63,841 bases of DNA from CAZMGD01 sp964565705 (GCA_964565705.1 CAZMGD010000006.1:1-63841), one strand, 5' to 3'; positions 24,341 through 32,310 are shown, numbered from the stretch's first letter. Notes: generated from the sequence alone by a model not told the origin. Program-made: numbers and translations.

Positions 24341-24952
24341 GTGCTCGCCGCGGCGCGGCAGTGCGTTGCCGAGGTGGGGTTCGCGTCGACGACGCTGCGC
24401 GAGGTCGCCCGCCGGTCTGGCGTGACGTCGGGTGCGATCCAGCACCACTTCGGATCGTTCGAGGCGATGCTGCTCGCCACCGTCGAGGACGGGGTGCACG
24501 AGATCGTGGCCGGGGTCGACGTCGAGGCCCTGCCCGACGAGCCGATCCCGGAGCGGGTGGCGCGCATCGTCGATCTGGTGTGGGTGCACTACGAGCGTCC
24601 GGAGTACCTCGCGTTCCTCGACATCTACATCAACCTGATGCGAGATCCGAGCACGTCAGAGCGGGCTCGCCGGAGCCTCGCCGCGAGCGTGGAGGATCTG
24701 GAGCGGCTTTGGTACGGCCTGCTGGACCAGGCGTTCGGGGATGTGCCCGCGCCGCGACGTGAGACCGTCCGACGGGTGGCGTTCGCGACGCTGCGCGGTC
24801 TGGCGATCAGCCGCTGGTTCGCCGCAGGTCAGGCCGACTTCGCCGACGAACGACGCCTGCTCACCGAGTTCGTCACCGCCTGCACATCACCCGATGGGGA
24901 CGGTGCCGTCACGGGTCGGGAACCTGGTGGGTCGTCCCGAACTCATCGGTGA
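24341..24952 (+). CDS. TetR-family regulator with no proper start codon
   Basis: The frame encodes a TetR DNA-binding domain: VLAAARQCVAEVGFASTTLR, EVARRSGVTSGAIQHHFGSF, then a C-terminal ligand domain. Homology clearly begins upstream (RRGTYRKGDATRAKVLAAA, from about 24305), but that frame holds no ATG, GTG or TTG between the stop TGA at 24227-24229 and GTG 24341. An upstream GTG at 24226 is in another frame. Either a frameshift (real or a sequencing error) lies near 24290-24310, or a rare start codon is used. The 203 residues from GTG 24341 would lack the first part of helix 1. It converges with the SDR at 24909, overlapping by 44 bases. Confidence 0.7.
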   Translation: MLAAARQCVAEVGFASTTLREVARRSGVTSGAIQHHFGSFEAMLLATVEDGVHEIVAGVDVEALPDEPIPERVARIVDLVWVHYERPEYLAFLDIYINLMRDPSTSERARRSLAASVEDLERLWYGLLDQAFGDVPAPRRETVRRVAFATLRGLAISRWFAAGQADFADERRLLTEFVTACTSPDGDGAVTGREPGGSSRTHR

Positions 24953-25769
24953 TGCCGTACTCGGCGGCAACCTCGGCCGCCCAGAACTTGCCGCCGCTGC
25001 GCGACATGACACCCGGGTCGGTCGCCAGCGCGACGACGCCCCGGCCGATGTAGCGCGGGGTCTCCATCGCCTCGACGTTCGCCACGTTCGCCGCCGCCCA
25101 CTGATCGCCGCGGGCGTGCATGTCGTCGATGTGCTCGGTGCGGGTCAGGCCCGGCCAGATCGACACCACCGCGACGTTCCGATCGCGCAGCTCGTACGCC
25201 ATGTCGCGGGTCATCCGGTCGACCGCAGCCTTCCCGGTGCCGTACGCCACGTTGTAGCGGTAGCTCTCGGCACCGCGGGCCGAGATGTTGACGATCGTGC
25301 CGCCGCCGCCGTCCAGCAGCAGCGGCGTCGCGAGGGCGCACGCCACGTACATCGAGCGGGTGCCGAGGTCGATCACGTCGTGCCACACCGAGATCGGCAG
25401 CTTCCAGAACGGTACGTCGATCGTCGATCGGAACCCGGGCGTGTCGAACGCGGCGTTGACGAGGACGTCGAGGCGGCCCGCTCGCTGCCGGACGCCGGCG
25501 AAGAGGGCGACGACGTCGTCGTCGTCAGTGGCGTCACAGCGCACGGCCTCGGCGCTCCCGCCCAGCTCGGCGATCAGCGCCACCGTCTCCGCCAGCGAAC
25601 CGGACGGTCCCGGCGCCGGGTCGAGCGTGCGGCCGGCAGCGACGACGTGCGCGCCGGCGAGCGCGAGCTCGACCGCGATGCCCTTGCCGATCCCGCGGCT
25701 GGCGCCGATCACCACGGCCACGCGACCGAGGAGCGAGCCGTCGGGCGCGCTCAGTCCGGCAGCAGCCAC
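24909..25769 (-). CDS. Short-chain dehydrogenase/reductase
   Basis: 286 residues from GTG 25769. GASRGIGKG cofactor loop, AAGRT after strand 2 (NADP-type), VLVNAAFDTPG in place of NNAG, Ser in NISARG, and YGTGK. It carries an insertion DTPGFRSTIDVPFWKLPISVWHDVI typical of the DHRS1-like group. The start overlaps the amidohydrolase stop by 19 bases, so it belongs to the operon running from 28783 to 24909. Confidence 0.83.
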   Translation of the reverse strand: MAAAGLSAPDGSLLGRVAVVIGASRGIGKGIAVELALAGAHVVAAGRTLDPAPGPSGSLAETVALIAELGGSAEAVRCDATDDDDVVALFAGVRQRAGRLDVLVNAAFDTPGFRSTIDVPFWKLPISVWHDVIDLGTRSMYVACALATPLLLDGGGGTIVNISARGAESYRYNVAYGTGKAAVDRMTRDMAYELRDRNVAVVSIWPGLTRTEHIDDMHARGDQWAAANVANVEAMETPRYIGRGVVALATDPGVMSRSGGKFWAAEVAAEYGITDEFGTTHQVPDP

Positions 25770-26959
25770 GCCGCGTTCTCCACGAAGACCTGGCGCAGCA
25801 CGTCGGGCCCGAACCGCCCGAGCTTGCCGCTGATGTCGCCCATCGGATCCCTGCCGCCTTCGGGGTGGGGGTAGTCGCTGGCGTAGCAGTACAGCTCGGG
25901 CATGGCGAACTGGTCGATGTAGGTGTCGACCGGCTCGATGTCGAACAGCGAGACCCGCACGTTGCGGCGGATGTACTCCGACGGCTGGAGGCGGATGGGC
26001 AGGGCACCTTCCATGTTGCCGAGCGAGAACTTGCGCGAGTTGGCGTGCCAGAGGTCGAGCAGCTGCGCGGTCGGTCCGACCCACTGACCGAGCACCTCGC
26101 ACGATCCGAAGCGCAGCCGGGGATGCCGTTCGAAGACCCCGCCGAGCACCATCGTGGTCAAGAAGTTCTGGACGGGCAGGTGCAGGGTGGACAGCGTCCA
26201 GGGGTCCATCTGGAACTCTTCGCCGGCCTTCCACCCGACGAATGCCGGCGCGTGGCGCCATGCGGTCGTCATCAGGAAGTCGGCGTCGGCGCCGACGTGG
26301 GCCAGCACGGGCACGTCGGCCGACGCGAGCACGTCCCACACCGGGTCGAGGTCGGGATGGGCAGGGGAGACGCCGCCGGGCATCGCCGCGCTCGGCATCC
26401 AGATCGCCCGTACCCCGTGATCCACCATGTGCCGGCACTCGGCCAGCAACGCGTCGACCGAGTCGGCGAGGGCGACGCCGACGGCGCGGATCCGGTCGGT
26501 GGCACGGGCGGTGCGGATGCACCAGTCGTTGTAGGCGCGGATCAGCTGGCGGGCGTAGCCCTTGCGGTCGCCCGTGATCGTGCGGAACATGTCGGGGAAC
26601 TGGTCGCAGCGGAAGTAGAAGCTGACGGCGTAGAGCCCGATGCTGCCGGGGAACATCATCTGGCGCCGTACACCGGTGAGGTCGAGCACGTCGAGCCGCC
26701 GCTCCAGATCGAACGCGCCAGGTGCCCGGGCGAACTTGGTGTGCCACACCGACTCGGCGCTGATCTCCGTGTCGTCTGCTTCCACGAACTGCTTGATCGG
26801 CATCTTCGAGTGCTCGAAGGCATCCACGAAGTCGCGAACGACGGAGCCGAACTGCTCCTCCCACATGTTCACGGGGGTGTACTCGTGGCTGTCGGCGTCG
26901 AGGATCGACCCGGCGAAGGGTTCGAGCACCGGCGGGATGGCGAGGGTGGTGGTGGTCAT
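25751..26959 (-). CDS. Amidohydrolase of the ACMSD-related family (PF04909)
   Basis: 402 residues from ATG 26959, eight bases behind GAGAGGAGC. The N-terminal metal motif is degenerate (ILDADSHEYTP, DxH in place of HxH), which is typical of the large actinobacterial subgroup annotated as amidohydrolase. Other site elements are VPVLAHVGAD, FERHPRLRFGSCE and the C-terminal CYASDYPHPEGG with the catalytic aspartate. Related proteins surround steroid and aromatic degradation genes. It is cotranscribed with an SDR upstream (stop at 26970) and one downstream. Confidence 0.82.
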   Translation of the reverse strand: MTTTTLAIPPVLEPFAGSILDADSHEYTPVNMWEEQFGSVVRDFVDAFEHSKMPIKQFVEADDTEISAESVWHTKFARAPGAFDLERRLDVLDLTGVRRQMMFPGSIGLYAVSFYFRCDQFPDMFRTITGDRKGYARQLIRAYNDWCIRTARATDRIRAVGVALADSVDALLAECRHMVDHGVRAIWMPSAAMPGGVSPAHPDLDPVWDVLASADVPVLAHVGADADFLMTTAWRHAPAFVGWKAGEEFQMDPWTLSTLHLPVQNFLTTMVLGGVFERHPRLRFGSCEVLGQWVGPTAQLLDLWHANSRKFSLGNMEGALPIRLQPSEYIRRNVRVSLFDIEPVDTYIDQFAMPELYCYASDYPHPEGGRDPMGDISGKLGRFGPDVLRQVFVENAAWLLPD

Positions 26960-26969
26960 GCCGCTCCTC

Positions 26970-27956
26970 TCAGGTCGCACCAGTCTTGCTGGCGTTGGCC
27001 GGCCCGCCGCCAGCGGCGACGGTGATCGGCCCGGTCGGCGCGAAGCCGAGCACGGCCGCGTGGTGGGCGGACGCCTGCGCGCCGTCGCTCAACACCTCCA
27101 GCTCGTCGTCGGCCAGGACGTGGTCGATGTGGGCGAGCACCGATTCGGGCGTCACGCAGGGGTCGATCCAGCCGTGGTTCTCGGCGAACACCGTGCGCCC
27201 GATCCGCCCGCCGCCCGCCACCAGGAGCTCACCGTTGACGGGGCAGCGGTCGCTCGCCAGCACGGCGACCAGCGGCGACACCTGCTCGGGGCGCATGGTC
27301 GCGAGGAACCAGGTGCGGAACTCGGACTCGGCGAGGTTCTCGGCCATGCGGGTGGCGCCGACCGGCTCGACGGCGTTGACGAGGATGCCCTGCGCCGCGC
27401 CCTCGGCGGCCAGCCCGCGCGTCAGGCCGACCAGCGACGCCTTGGCGGTGGAGTAGGGCAGCGACCGGGCGAGGCCGTGGAGCGCGCTCGACGAGGTGAG
27501 CACGATCCGGCCGTAGCCCTGAGCCTGCATCGTCGGCCACGCCTCGTGGGCGATGGCGAATGCTGCACGAGTGTTGATCGCCAGCAGGGCGTCGAATCGA
27601 TCGAGGGTCTCGTCCTCGAACGCGCGGCCGCCGAGCGTGAACCCGGCGTTGTGCACCACCGCGTCGATCCGTCCCCACTCGGCCAGCGCGGCCCTGACCG
27701 CACCCCGCGCTCCGCTCTCGGTCGCGAGGTCGGCGGAGTAGGCGATGGCCCGGCCGTCGTCGGCCGTGATCGCCTCGGCGATCGCCTCGGCCACGTCCGG
27801 GTCGGACCCGGTGCCGAACAGTTCGGTGCCGGCGTCGGCGACCACCACTCGTGCGCCGCGAGCTGCGAACAGGAGCGCATGGCAGCGCCCGATGCCGCGT
27901 CCTGCTCCGGTGACCACGACGACACGGTCGTCGAAGCGCACTTCGCCGGACGTCAT
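26970..27956 (-). CDS. Short-chain dehydrogenase/reductase, MFE-2/17beta-HSD4-like
   Basis: 328 residues. TGAGRGIGRCHALLFAARGARVVVAD is the pattern of the (3R)-hydroxyacyl-CoA dehydrogenase/17-beta-HSD4-like SDRs. VVHNAGFTLG, Ser in TSSSAL and YSTAK are present. The C-terminal 80 residues after the SDR core (GGGRIGRTVFAENHGWIDP) also match that group. It may oxidise a beta-hydroxyacyl-CoA or a steroid alcohol. The gene overlaps the TauD-like gene by four bases (ATGA). Confidence 0.82.
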   Translation of the reverse strand: MTSGEVRFDDRVVVVTGAGRGIGRCHALLFAARGARVVVADAGTELFGTGSDPDVAEAIAEAITADDGRAIAYSADLATESGARGAVRAALAEWGRIDAVVHNAGFTLGGRAFEDETLDRFDALLAINTRAAFAIAHEAWPTMQAQGYGRIVLTSSSALHGLARSLPYSTAKASLVGLTRGLAAEGAAQGILVNAVEPVGATRMAENLAESEFRTWFLATMRPEQVSPLVAVLASDRCPVNGELLVAGGGRIGRTVFAENHGWIDPCVTPESVLAHIDHVLADDELEVLSDGAQASAHHAAVLGFAPTGPITVAAGGGPANASKTGAT

Positions 27957-28783
27957 TCGGCGACGCCCTCGTACTGGCGCAGCGTGCGCCGCTCACCGGG
28001 CACGACGTGCGGCCGCCGGTGCTGCACCCCGACGTTGTCCCACATCACCAGGTCGCCGTCGCGCCAGACGTGCACGTACGTCGGTGCCGACGTTTCGGCG
28101 TGCTCGGCCAGGCGGGCCAGCAGCCGTTCGCTCTCGTCGAGGTCGAAGCCGACGATGCGCTGCGTGTAGCCGTTGACGTAGAGCGACGTCCGCCCGCTGT
28201 GGGGGTGCGGCGTGAACACGAGGTGCATCGCGTCCGCCAACCGTGGTTGCTCGGAGGGCGGTGCCTGGCGGGGGTTGAAGAACACGCCCTGCTTGTGGAT
28301 CAGCGGCGTGCGCACGTCGGCCGGCAACGTCTCGTAGGCGACGTACATGTCACGAAACACGGTGGGTGTGGCCGCATCCTCCACCTCCAGCGCTTCGAGC
28401 ACGCTGAGCACCTTCAGCTGCGGTCGGTGTGACTGGTCGTTGTGCCACGGCAGCTCGACCGCACCGCCCTCGACGTTGAGGACGTAGTTCGTGCTGTCGC
28501 GGCGCTGCACGAACTCCTTGGCGTCGTCGGTGAAGGTGCCGTAGTGGAACGCGCCGTCGTAGGTCTGCGACATCAGCCGACCGAAGTGGGAGAAGAAGCC
28601 GTCGAGCTGGTCGCGCGTCGGTGACGGCTGGCCGCGCAGCACCAGGAGCAGCTTGCTGCGCAGCCACCTGGTCAGGGTCGCGACGACCTCCGGGTTCGGG
28701 TCGTCCCACGACACCCCGCGCACCTCGGCGCCGAAGGGCGCGTCGAGCGCCGTGATGCACAGCCCGGACACCTCGATCGTCAT
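27953..28783 (-). CDS. TauD/TfdA-family Fe(II)/2-oxoglutarate dioxygenase
   Basis: 276 residues from ATG 28783, preceded by GGAAGGAGGG. The iron ligands are LPWHNDQSH (HxD) and the distal His of VGVQHRRPHVV, with the 2-oxoglutarate arginine in GERRTLRQYEG. This family oxidises taurine, alkyl sulfates, aryloxyacetates or carnitine-like compounds, releasing an aldehyde. It is first in the operon 28783-24909 with two SDRs and an amidohydrolase, so it may begin the breakdown of one compound. The promoter region holds an AT-rich palindrome. Confidence 0.87.
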   Translation of the reverse strand: MTIEVSGLCITALDAPFGAEVRGVSWDDPNPEVVATLTRWLRSKLLLVLRGQPSPTRDQLDGFFSHFGRLMSQTYDGAFHYGTFTDDAKEFVQRRDSTNYVLNVEGGAVELPWHNDQSHRPQLKVLSVLEALEVEDAATPTVFRDMYVAYETLPADVRTPLIHKQGVFFNPRQAPPSEQPRLADAMHLVFTPHPHSGRTSLYVNGYTQRIVGFDLDESERLLARLAEHAETSAPTYVHVWRDGDLVMWDNVGVQHRRPHVVPGERRTLRQYEGVAE

Positions 28784-28807
28784 CCGGCCCTCCTTCCCCG
28801 ATCCGAA

Positions 28808-28825
28808 ACCATAACACTTGTAATG
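28808..28825 (-). promoter_or_regulatory. Promoter and probable repressor operator of the TauD operon
   Basis: The plus strand reads CATAACA-CT-TGTAATG (28810-28825), a 16-base near-palindrome with one mismatch per half, very AT-rich for this genome. On the minus strand a -10 box TATGGT (28813-28808) overlaps it, about 25 bases before the ATG at 28783. A dimeric regulator, perhaps the TetR protein at 24341, would block this promoter (inference). Confidence 0.5.
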
Positions 28826-28845
28826 TATTGCCGGTCGCTCCCTCG

Positions 28846-29217
28846 TCAGAGGACCCAGGTGCCCGAGCCGATCGCCACCGGCGCCGCCGGGTCCGTCTGC
28901 CACGCGGTGACCTCCACCTGGGCGAAGCGCCGACCGCGCCGGATCGTGCGGGCACGGGCCGTGGTGTCGACGAGGTCCGCTGGGCGGAGGAACGTCGCCG
29001 TGAGATCCGCGGTGCGCGCTGGCGAACCCTCGATCGCGCCGAGATGGAGCACCGCCGCCGCCTCCAGCAACGCGGTGAGCACACCGCCGTGGACGCGCGG
29101 CTGGTCGCTGGCGTGACGGTCGCCGGTGGGCATGACGATCGTGCCGTCCGGGCCCGGCCGCAGCCCGAGGTACGCGTAGTAGGGCACGGCGGCGATCCGC
29201 GTCGCGAGGTCGCTCAC
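28846..29217 (-). CDS. PaaI-like hotdog-fold thioesterase
   Basis: 123 residues, GTG start overlapping the upstream gene by GTGA. The hotdog motif RVHGGVLTALLEAAAVLHL corresponds to the HGG...(D/E) active-site helix of PaaI/ACOT13 thioesterases, here with Glu. LTATFLRPAD and RRFAQVEVTAWQ are the expected strands. It would hydrolyse acyl-CoA thioesters. It pairs with a second thioesterase-like gene upstream. Confidence 0.82.
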   Translation of the reverse strand: MSDLATRIAAVPYYAYLGLRPGPDGTIVMPTGDRHASDQPRVHGGVLTALLEAAAVLHLGAIEGSPARTADLTATFLRPADLVDTTARARTIRRGRRFAQVEVTAWQTDPAAPVAIGSGTWVL

Positions 29218-29675
29218 CGGGCCCGCGCCACCTTGCAGATGCCGGCGGCCAGGGGACGGTCGGGATCGTCGGGATGGAACGCTTTGCCGTGCACGGTCAC
29301 GAGATCGGAACCACGGTGCACGGCGGCGGCGGTGACTCGCACCGGCCGGCCCGGCGCGGATGGTTCGAGGTGATCGACGCGGAGGCTGATCGTCGTGCCG
29401 AACAGCGCCGGGTCGTCGAGCGACACGAGCGCGGCCAATGAGCAGGCGTGGTCGAGCAGCGCGGCCAGCACGCCGGGGGCGAGACCGCCGTCGGCGTCGG
29501 CAAGGTCTTCACGCCACGCCAGCTGGATCGTGGCCCCGTGCCGCTCGACGTCGATCAGCTCCGTGCCCATGCTCCGGTGGGCACGGTTCGTCTCGGTCGC
29601 CACGGCGCTCACCAGCGCCATGTCGATCGTCGACCCGGCGGACGGGTCGGGTCGAACCGGGCCGTCCTCCTCCAT
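29214..29675 (-). CDS. Second PaaI-like hotdog-fold protein
   Basis: 153 residues from ATG 29675 (MEEDGPVRPDP). An ATG at 29735 would add 20 residues but would overlap the divergent small gene at 29734. The hotdog helix reads GLAPGVLAALLDHACSLAAL, with Asp in the active-site position but without the HGG motif. TTISLRVDHLEPSAPGRPVRV is the following strand pair. Two tandem hotdog genes may form a heterodimer, with this one as the partner that lost HGG (inference). Confidence 0.75.
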   Translation of the reverse strand: MEEDGPVRPDPSAGSTIDMALVSAVATETNRAHRSMGTELIDVERHGATIQLAWREDLADADGGLAPGVLAALLDHACSLAALVSLDDPALFGTTISLRVDHLEPSAPGRPVRVTAAAVHRGSDLVTVHGKAFHPDDPDRPLAAGICKVARAR

Positions 29676-29733
29676 CACCGGGCCACCTTCGCGCGCAGCG
29701 ATCGGCGCGCGTGAGGGCGGAGTACCGTCGGAC

Positions 29734-29883
29734 ATGACGACCAACGAGCCAGGACCGACGCGCAGCGAGGACCACGAGTTCCCCTTCATGGAGTCGTTCA
29801 ACACCGAGGACGGGATCGAGGACCCCGGCGAACCGCTCGAGGATCTCGATCCGACCGACGACAGCGACGCCCCCGCGCCCTGA
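29734..29883 (+). CDS. Small acidic hypothetical protein
   Basis: 49 residues, strongly acidic (FPFMESFNTEDGIEDPGEPL, then repeated Asp). It lies behind a GGCGGAG sequence and diverges from the hotdog gene. Codon positions are GC3-rich as in neighbours. No family is recognised. It could be a real small protein or a chance ORF. Confidence 0.45.
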   Translation: MTTNEPGPTRSEDHEFPFMESFNTEDGIEDPGEPLEDLDPTDDSDAPAP

Positions 29884-29899
29884 CCAGGCGGCGGCCCGT

Positions 29900-30236
29900 C
29901 CCGGCGGCGGTCTCGCACACCGTCTCGCTGTGGAGCCCGGACGTCAGCGACGGGCGGTGATCCAGCCGGCTTCCAACGCGCCGCTTGAAGCGGGGGCAGC
30001 GTTCCAGGACGTCGGCGTGGCGGCGGGTGCGCTGCCGGTCGCGTTCGGATTCGCGTGGCCCGCTCTGGTCGCGCCCGAACAGCCGGTCGGACTCCGCTGC
30101 CTCGTCCGCGGCCGACGACGTGTTCCCACCGCCGCTGGGCGAGGACACCGTCGCGTTCCAACACGAACTCGTCGACGGCCGCCAAGCCCGACGCCACCGC
30201 CGCGATCTCGCGAGGATCGACCGTCGTACCCCTCAT
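29900..30236 (-). pseudogene. Possible frameshifted small gene
   Basis: From ATG 30236 the minus strand reads MRGTTVDPREIAAVASGLAA then VDEFVLERDGVLAQRRWEHV, with normal codon bias. Near 30115 the coding signal moves to another frame (SAADEAAESDRLFGRDQSGP, RRHADVLERCPRFKRRVG). A single-base change would join the two. No family is recognised. Apart from this, the 409-base stretch 29884-30292 shows nothing. Confidence 0.3.
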
Positions 30237-30292
30237 GCCCCCACCCTGCCAGGAGGGTCTCACACGGTTGTCGCGCGCGAACCTTGGCGTCG

Positions 30293-30682
30293 ATGAGTGA
30301 GGCCAACGAGGAAGCGTTCGTGCGGATGCTGCGGTCGTGGCAGCAGGGCGGCATCGGGCAGGTCTGCGCGATGATCCGGGAGCTGTTCACCGACGACACC
30401 GTCTGGATCCAACCGGGCCTGCCGACGACGACAGGACCGGATGAGGCGGTGGCGCTCGCCCAGACGTGGGGCACCGCCGCACCGAGCTACGAGCTGGAGA
30501 TCCGCCACGTCGCGAGCACCGGCGACACCGTGCTCGCCGAGCGGTTCGAGACGTTCCGCCACGCTGATGGCTCGGTGTACCTCGCCTTGCCCGTGGTGGG
30601 CGTCGCCGAGTTCGGCAACGGGAAGATCGTGGTGTGGCGGGAGTACTACGACACTGCCATCGTCCCCGGTCTCGGTCGCTGA
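30293..30682 (+). CDS. SnoaL/limonene-epoxide-hydrolase-like protein
   Basis: 129 residues, one NTF2-like domain: VRMLRSWQQGGIGQVCAMIRELFTDDTVWIQPG at the start, TWGTAAPSYELEIRHVASTGDTVLAERFETF, and VAEFGNGKIVVWREYYD at the end. The last motif, with WREYYD, is typical of the limonene-1,2-epoxide hydrolase branch of SnoaL proteins. Its substrate is unknown. No other gene is clearly coupled to it. Confidence 0.78.
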   Translation: MSEANEEAFVRMLRSWQQGGIGQVCAMIRELFTDDTVWIQPGLPTTTGPDEAVALAQTWGTAAPSYELEIRHVASTGDTVLAERFETFRHADGSVYLALPVVGVAEFGNGKIVVWREYYDTAIVPGLGR

Positions 30683-30736
30683 ACGGTCGCAATCGAACTG
30701 ACAGCGCGGAACCGTCGAGCGTCCGTGCCGGCTTCG

Positions 30737-30742
30737 TAGGCT
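30737..30742 (+). promoter_or_regulatory. Putative -10 box for a leaderless transcript
   Basis: TAGGCT lies nine bases before the ATG at 30752, with no Shine-Dalgarno between. Confidence 0.25.
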
Positions 30743-30751
30743 GCGCGCAGC

Positions 30752-31720
30752 ATGCACGATCGAACACCGTCTCCTGCTCAGCTGCGCCGCCTCCGCGAGG
30801 AGCTGGCGGAGGTCGGGTTGCAGCTCGACGGCTCACAACGGTGGCACGACCTCGCAGCCGCCGAGATCGACTATGCCCTTCGTCCTGCGGTGCACGAGCG
30901 CCGCGTGCCCAGTTACGGCGCGGTGATCGCACCCACGACCGATCGTCGCTCGTGGGAATCCGGCACGGAGCTGTCGTGGAACGTGCGGCCGGTCGGCGAC
31001 ACGACCATCGGGGCGGCCCGCCGCTACGCGGACGGGCAGTCGAGCTGGCTCATCCGCCAGACCGAGGGTGGCGACGCGTGGGCCGTGTTCGACCGGCCCG
31101 CCGGCTCCGAGCGCGACCTGGTCGTGCTCGCCGAGACGTTGGGCGCGGTGGTCGTCCAGCGCCATCCTGCCGGCGCGGTCCGTGCCGTCGGCGGCTTCGG
31201 TGTGCTGCGCTGGAACGGCGTCGGCTGGCACCACGAGCCGTTGGTGTCGACGTGGTTCGACCTGGTGACCTCCTGTGGGCGCTCGGACGACGCGAGGGTG
31301 CTGGAGAACCTGCTGGAGTTCGCCGTCCACGACCTGGGCGCCCGCGGCATCGGGGCGACGCTGGTCTACAACCCGGACGAGACCCTCCGGTCGAGCTTCG
31401 ACCACCGGCTCCAGATCCCACCACCGCTCGAGATCCGTCGGGCGAGCGACCTCGCGCCGCTCCGACATGCGCTCGCCCAGATCGACGGTGCCAGCCTGTT
31501 CGACGTCGCGGGCACGCTGCGCCAGATCGGCGTCCGTCTCGTTCCGACGGTGCGTTCGGAGGAGGAGGTGGAGGGGTTCCGCGGCACCCGCCACACCGCG
31601 GGTCGGCGCTACAGCGCCGACGACCCGCAGGCGACGGTCATCGTCGTCAGCGAGGACGGCCCGGTCACCGTCATGCGCGCCGGCCGACTCCTGGGCGCGT
31701 CCACACCAGCGGATGACTGA
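30752..31720 (+). CDS. Protein with a C-terminal DisA_N-type (diadenylate cyclase) domain
   Basis: 322 residues. Residues 1-185 match no family that I recognise. Residues about 187-316 have the layout of the DisA/CdaA nucleotide-binding domain: LENLLEFAVHDLGARGIGATLVY, D245-G-A247, LRQIGVRLVP, G278-T-R-H281 and DPQATVIVVSEDGPVTVMRAGRLLG. In diadenylate cyclases, DGA and RHR bind ATP. Here the second motif reads RHT, so the second arginine is missing. It could still make c-di-AMP or another dinucleotide, or only bind one. There is no DisA helix-hairpin-helix part and no membrane segment, so it is not classical DisA or CdaA. Confidence 0.7.
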   Translation: MHDRTPSPAQLRRLREELAEVGLQLDGSQRWHDLAAAEIDYALRPAVHERRVPSYGAVIAPTTDRRSWESGTELSWNVRPVGDTTIGAARRYADGQSSWLIRQTEGGDAWAVFDRPAGSERDLVVLAETLGAVVVQRHPAGAVRAVGGFGVLRWNGVGWHHEPLVSTWFDLVTSCGRSDDARVLENLLEFAVHDLGARGIGATLVYNPDETLRSSFDHRLQIPPPLEIRRASDLAPLRHALAQIDGASLFDVAGTLRQIGVRLVPTVRSEEEVEGFRGTRHTAGRRYSADDPQATVIVVSEDGPVTVMRAGRLLGASTPADD

Positions 31721-31747
31721 CGACGATGCCGGTGCCACACTGGCCCC

Positions 31748-32107
31748 ATGTCGAAGCAGGACGTGGACGGCTACCTCGAACGCCTCGCACCGGACCAGCG
31801 CGACACCCTCGAGGCACTCCGCCGGTCGATCCTGCTCGTGGTGCCCGACGCCGAACAGACCCTGTCCTACGGCGCGCCTGCGTTCCAGCTCGGTGGCAGG
31901 ACGGTCGCGGGGTTCGCGGCGGCGAAGGCCCACCTGTCGTACCTGCCGCACAGCGGCGCGATCCTCTCGACGCTGCACGCCGACGTGACCGACTACCGCA
32001 CGTCGAAGGGCGCCCTGGCGTTCCCGGCCGGCTCGCCGTTGCCGGACGACCTCGTGGCCAAGCTCGTCCGGGCCCGCCTCGACGAGCTGGGCATCGACAT
32101 CGCATGA
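31748..32107 (+). CDS. DUF1801/YdhG-like protein
   Basis: 119 residues. YLERLAPDQRDTLEALRRSILLVVPDAEQTLSYGAPAF is the family start and the domain continues with HLSYLPHSGAILSTLHADV and FPAGSPLPDDLVAKLVRARLDEL. Proteins of this fold include the Bacillus iron chaperone Fra (YdhG); most members have no assigned role. It lies 27 bases after the DisA_N-domain gene and may be cotranscribed. Confidence 0.82.
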   Translation: MSKQDVDGYLERLAPDQRDTLEALRRSILLVVPDAEQTLSYGAPAFQLGGRTVAGFAAAKAHLSYLPHSGAILSTLHADVTDYRTSKGALAFPAGSPLPDDLVAKLVRARLDELGIDIA

Positions 32108-32111
32108 GGCG

Positions 32112-32170
32112 CGGTGTCAGAAGCTCGCTCGACGGTGATCCAGGTCAGGGCGGTCGAGGTTCTGACACCG
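32112..32170. repeat. MITE-like inverted repeat
   Basis: Eleven bases CGGTGTCAGAA (32112-32122) recur in inverse at 32160-32170 (TTCTGACACCG). The similarity goes on inwards (AGCTCG versus ACCTCGAC). The 59-base element begins five bases after the DUF1801 stop. It may be a terminator stem or a small non-autonomous mobile element. Confidence 0.5.
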
Positions 32171-32190
32171 GACGTCGTGACCACATGACA

Positions 32191-32310
32191 CGGCGGGAGA
32201 CGGCGCTGGCGATGGGTGCCGACGTCGTCGTCGATCCCGGCCGAGGCGTCGCCGTACACCGCCTGGCGGGCGAACTGGGTGGCGTCGCGCTGCACTCCCT
32301 GATCCCTCAC
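32191..32310 (+). pseudogene. Relic of a zinc alcohol dehydrogenase
   Basis: The frame reads RRETALAMGADVVVDPGRGV, which matches the NAD-domain stretch of medium-chain alcohol dehydrogenases (RRxLAxxMGADxVVDP). No start, catalytic domain or zinc ligands are present, and the similarity fades after about 40 codons. With the inverted repeat it fills the 300-base gap before the ABC gene. Confidence 0.45.
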
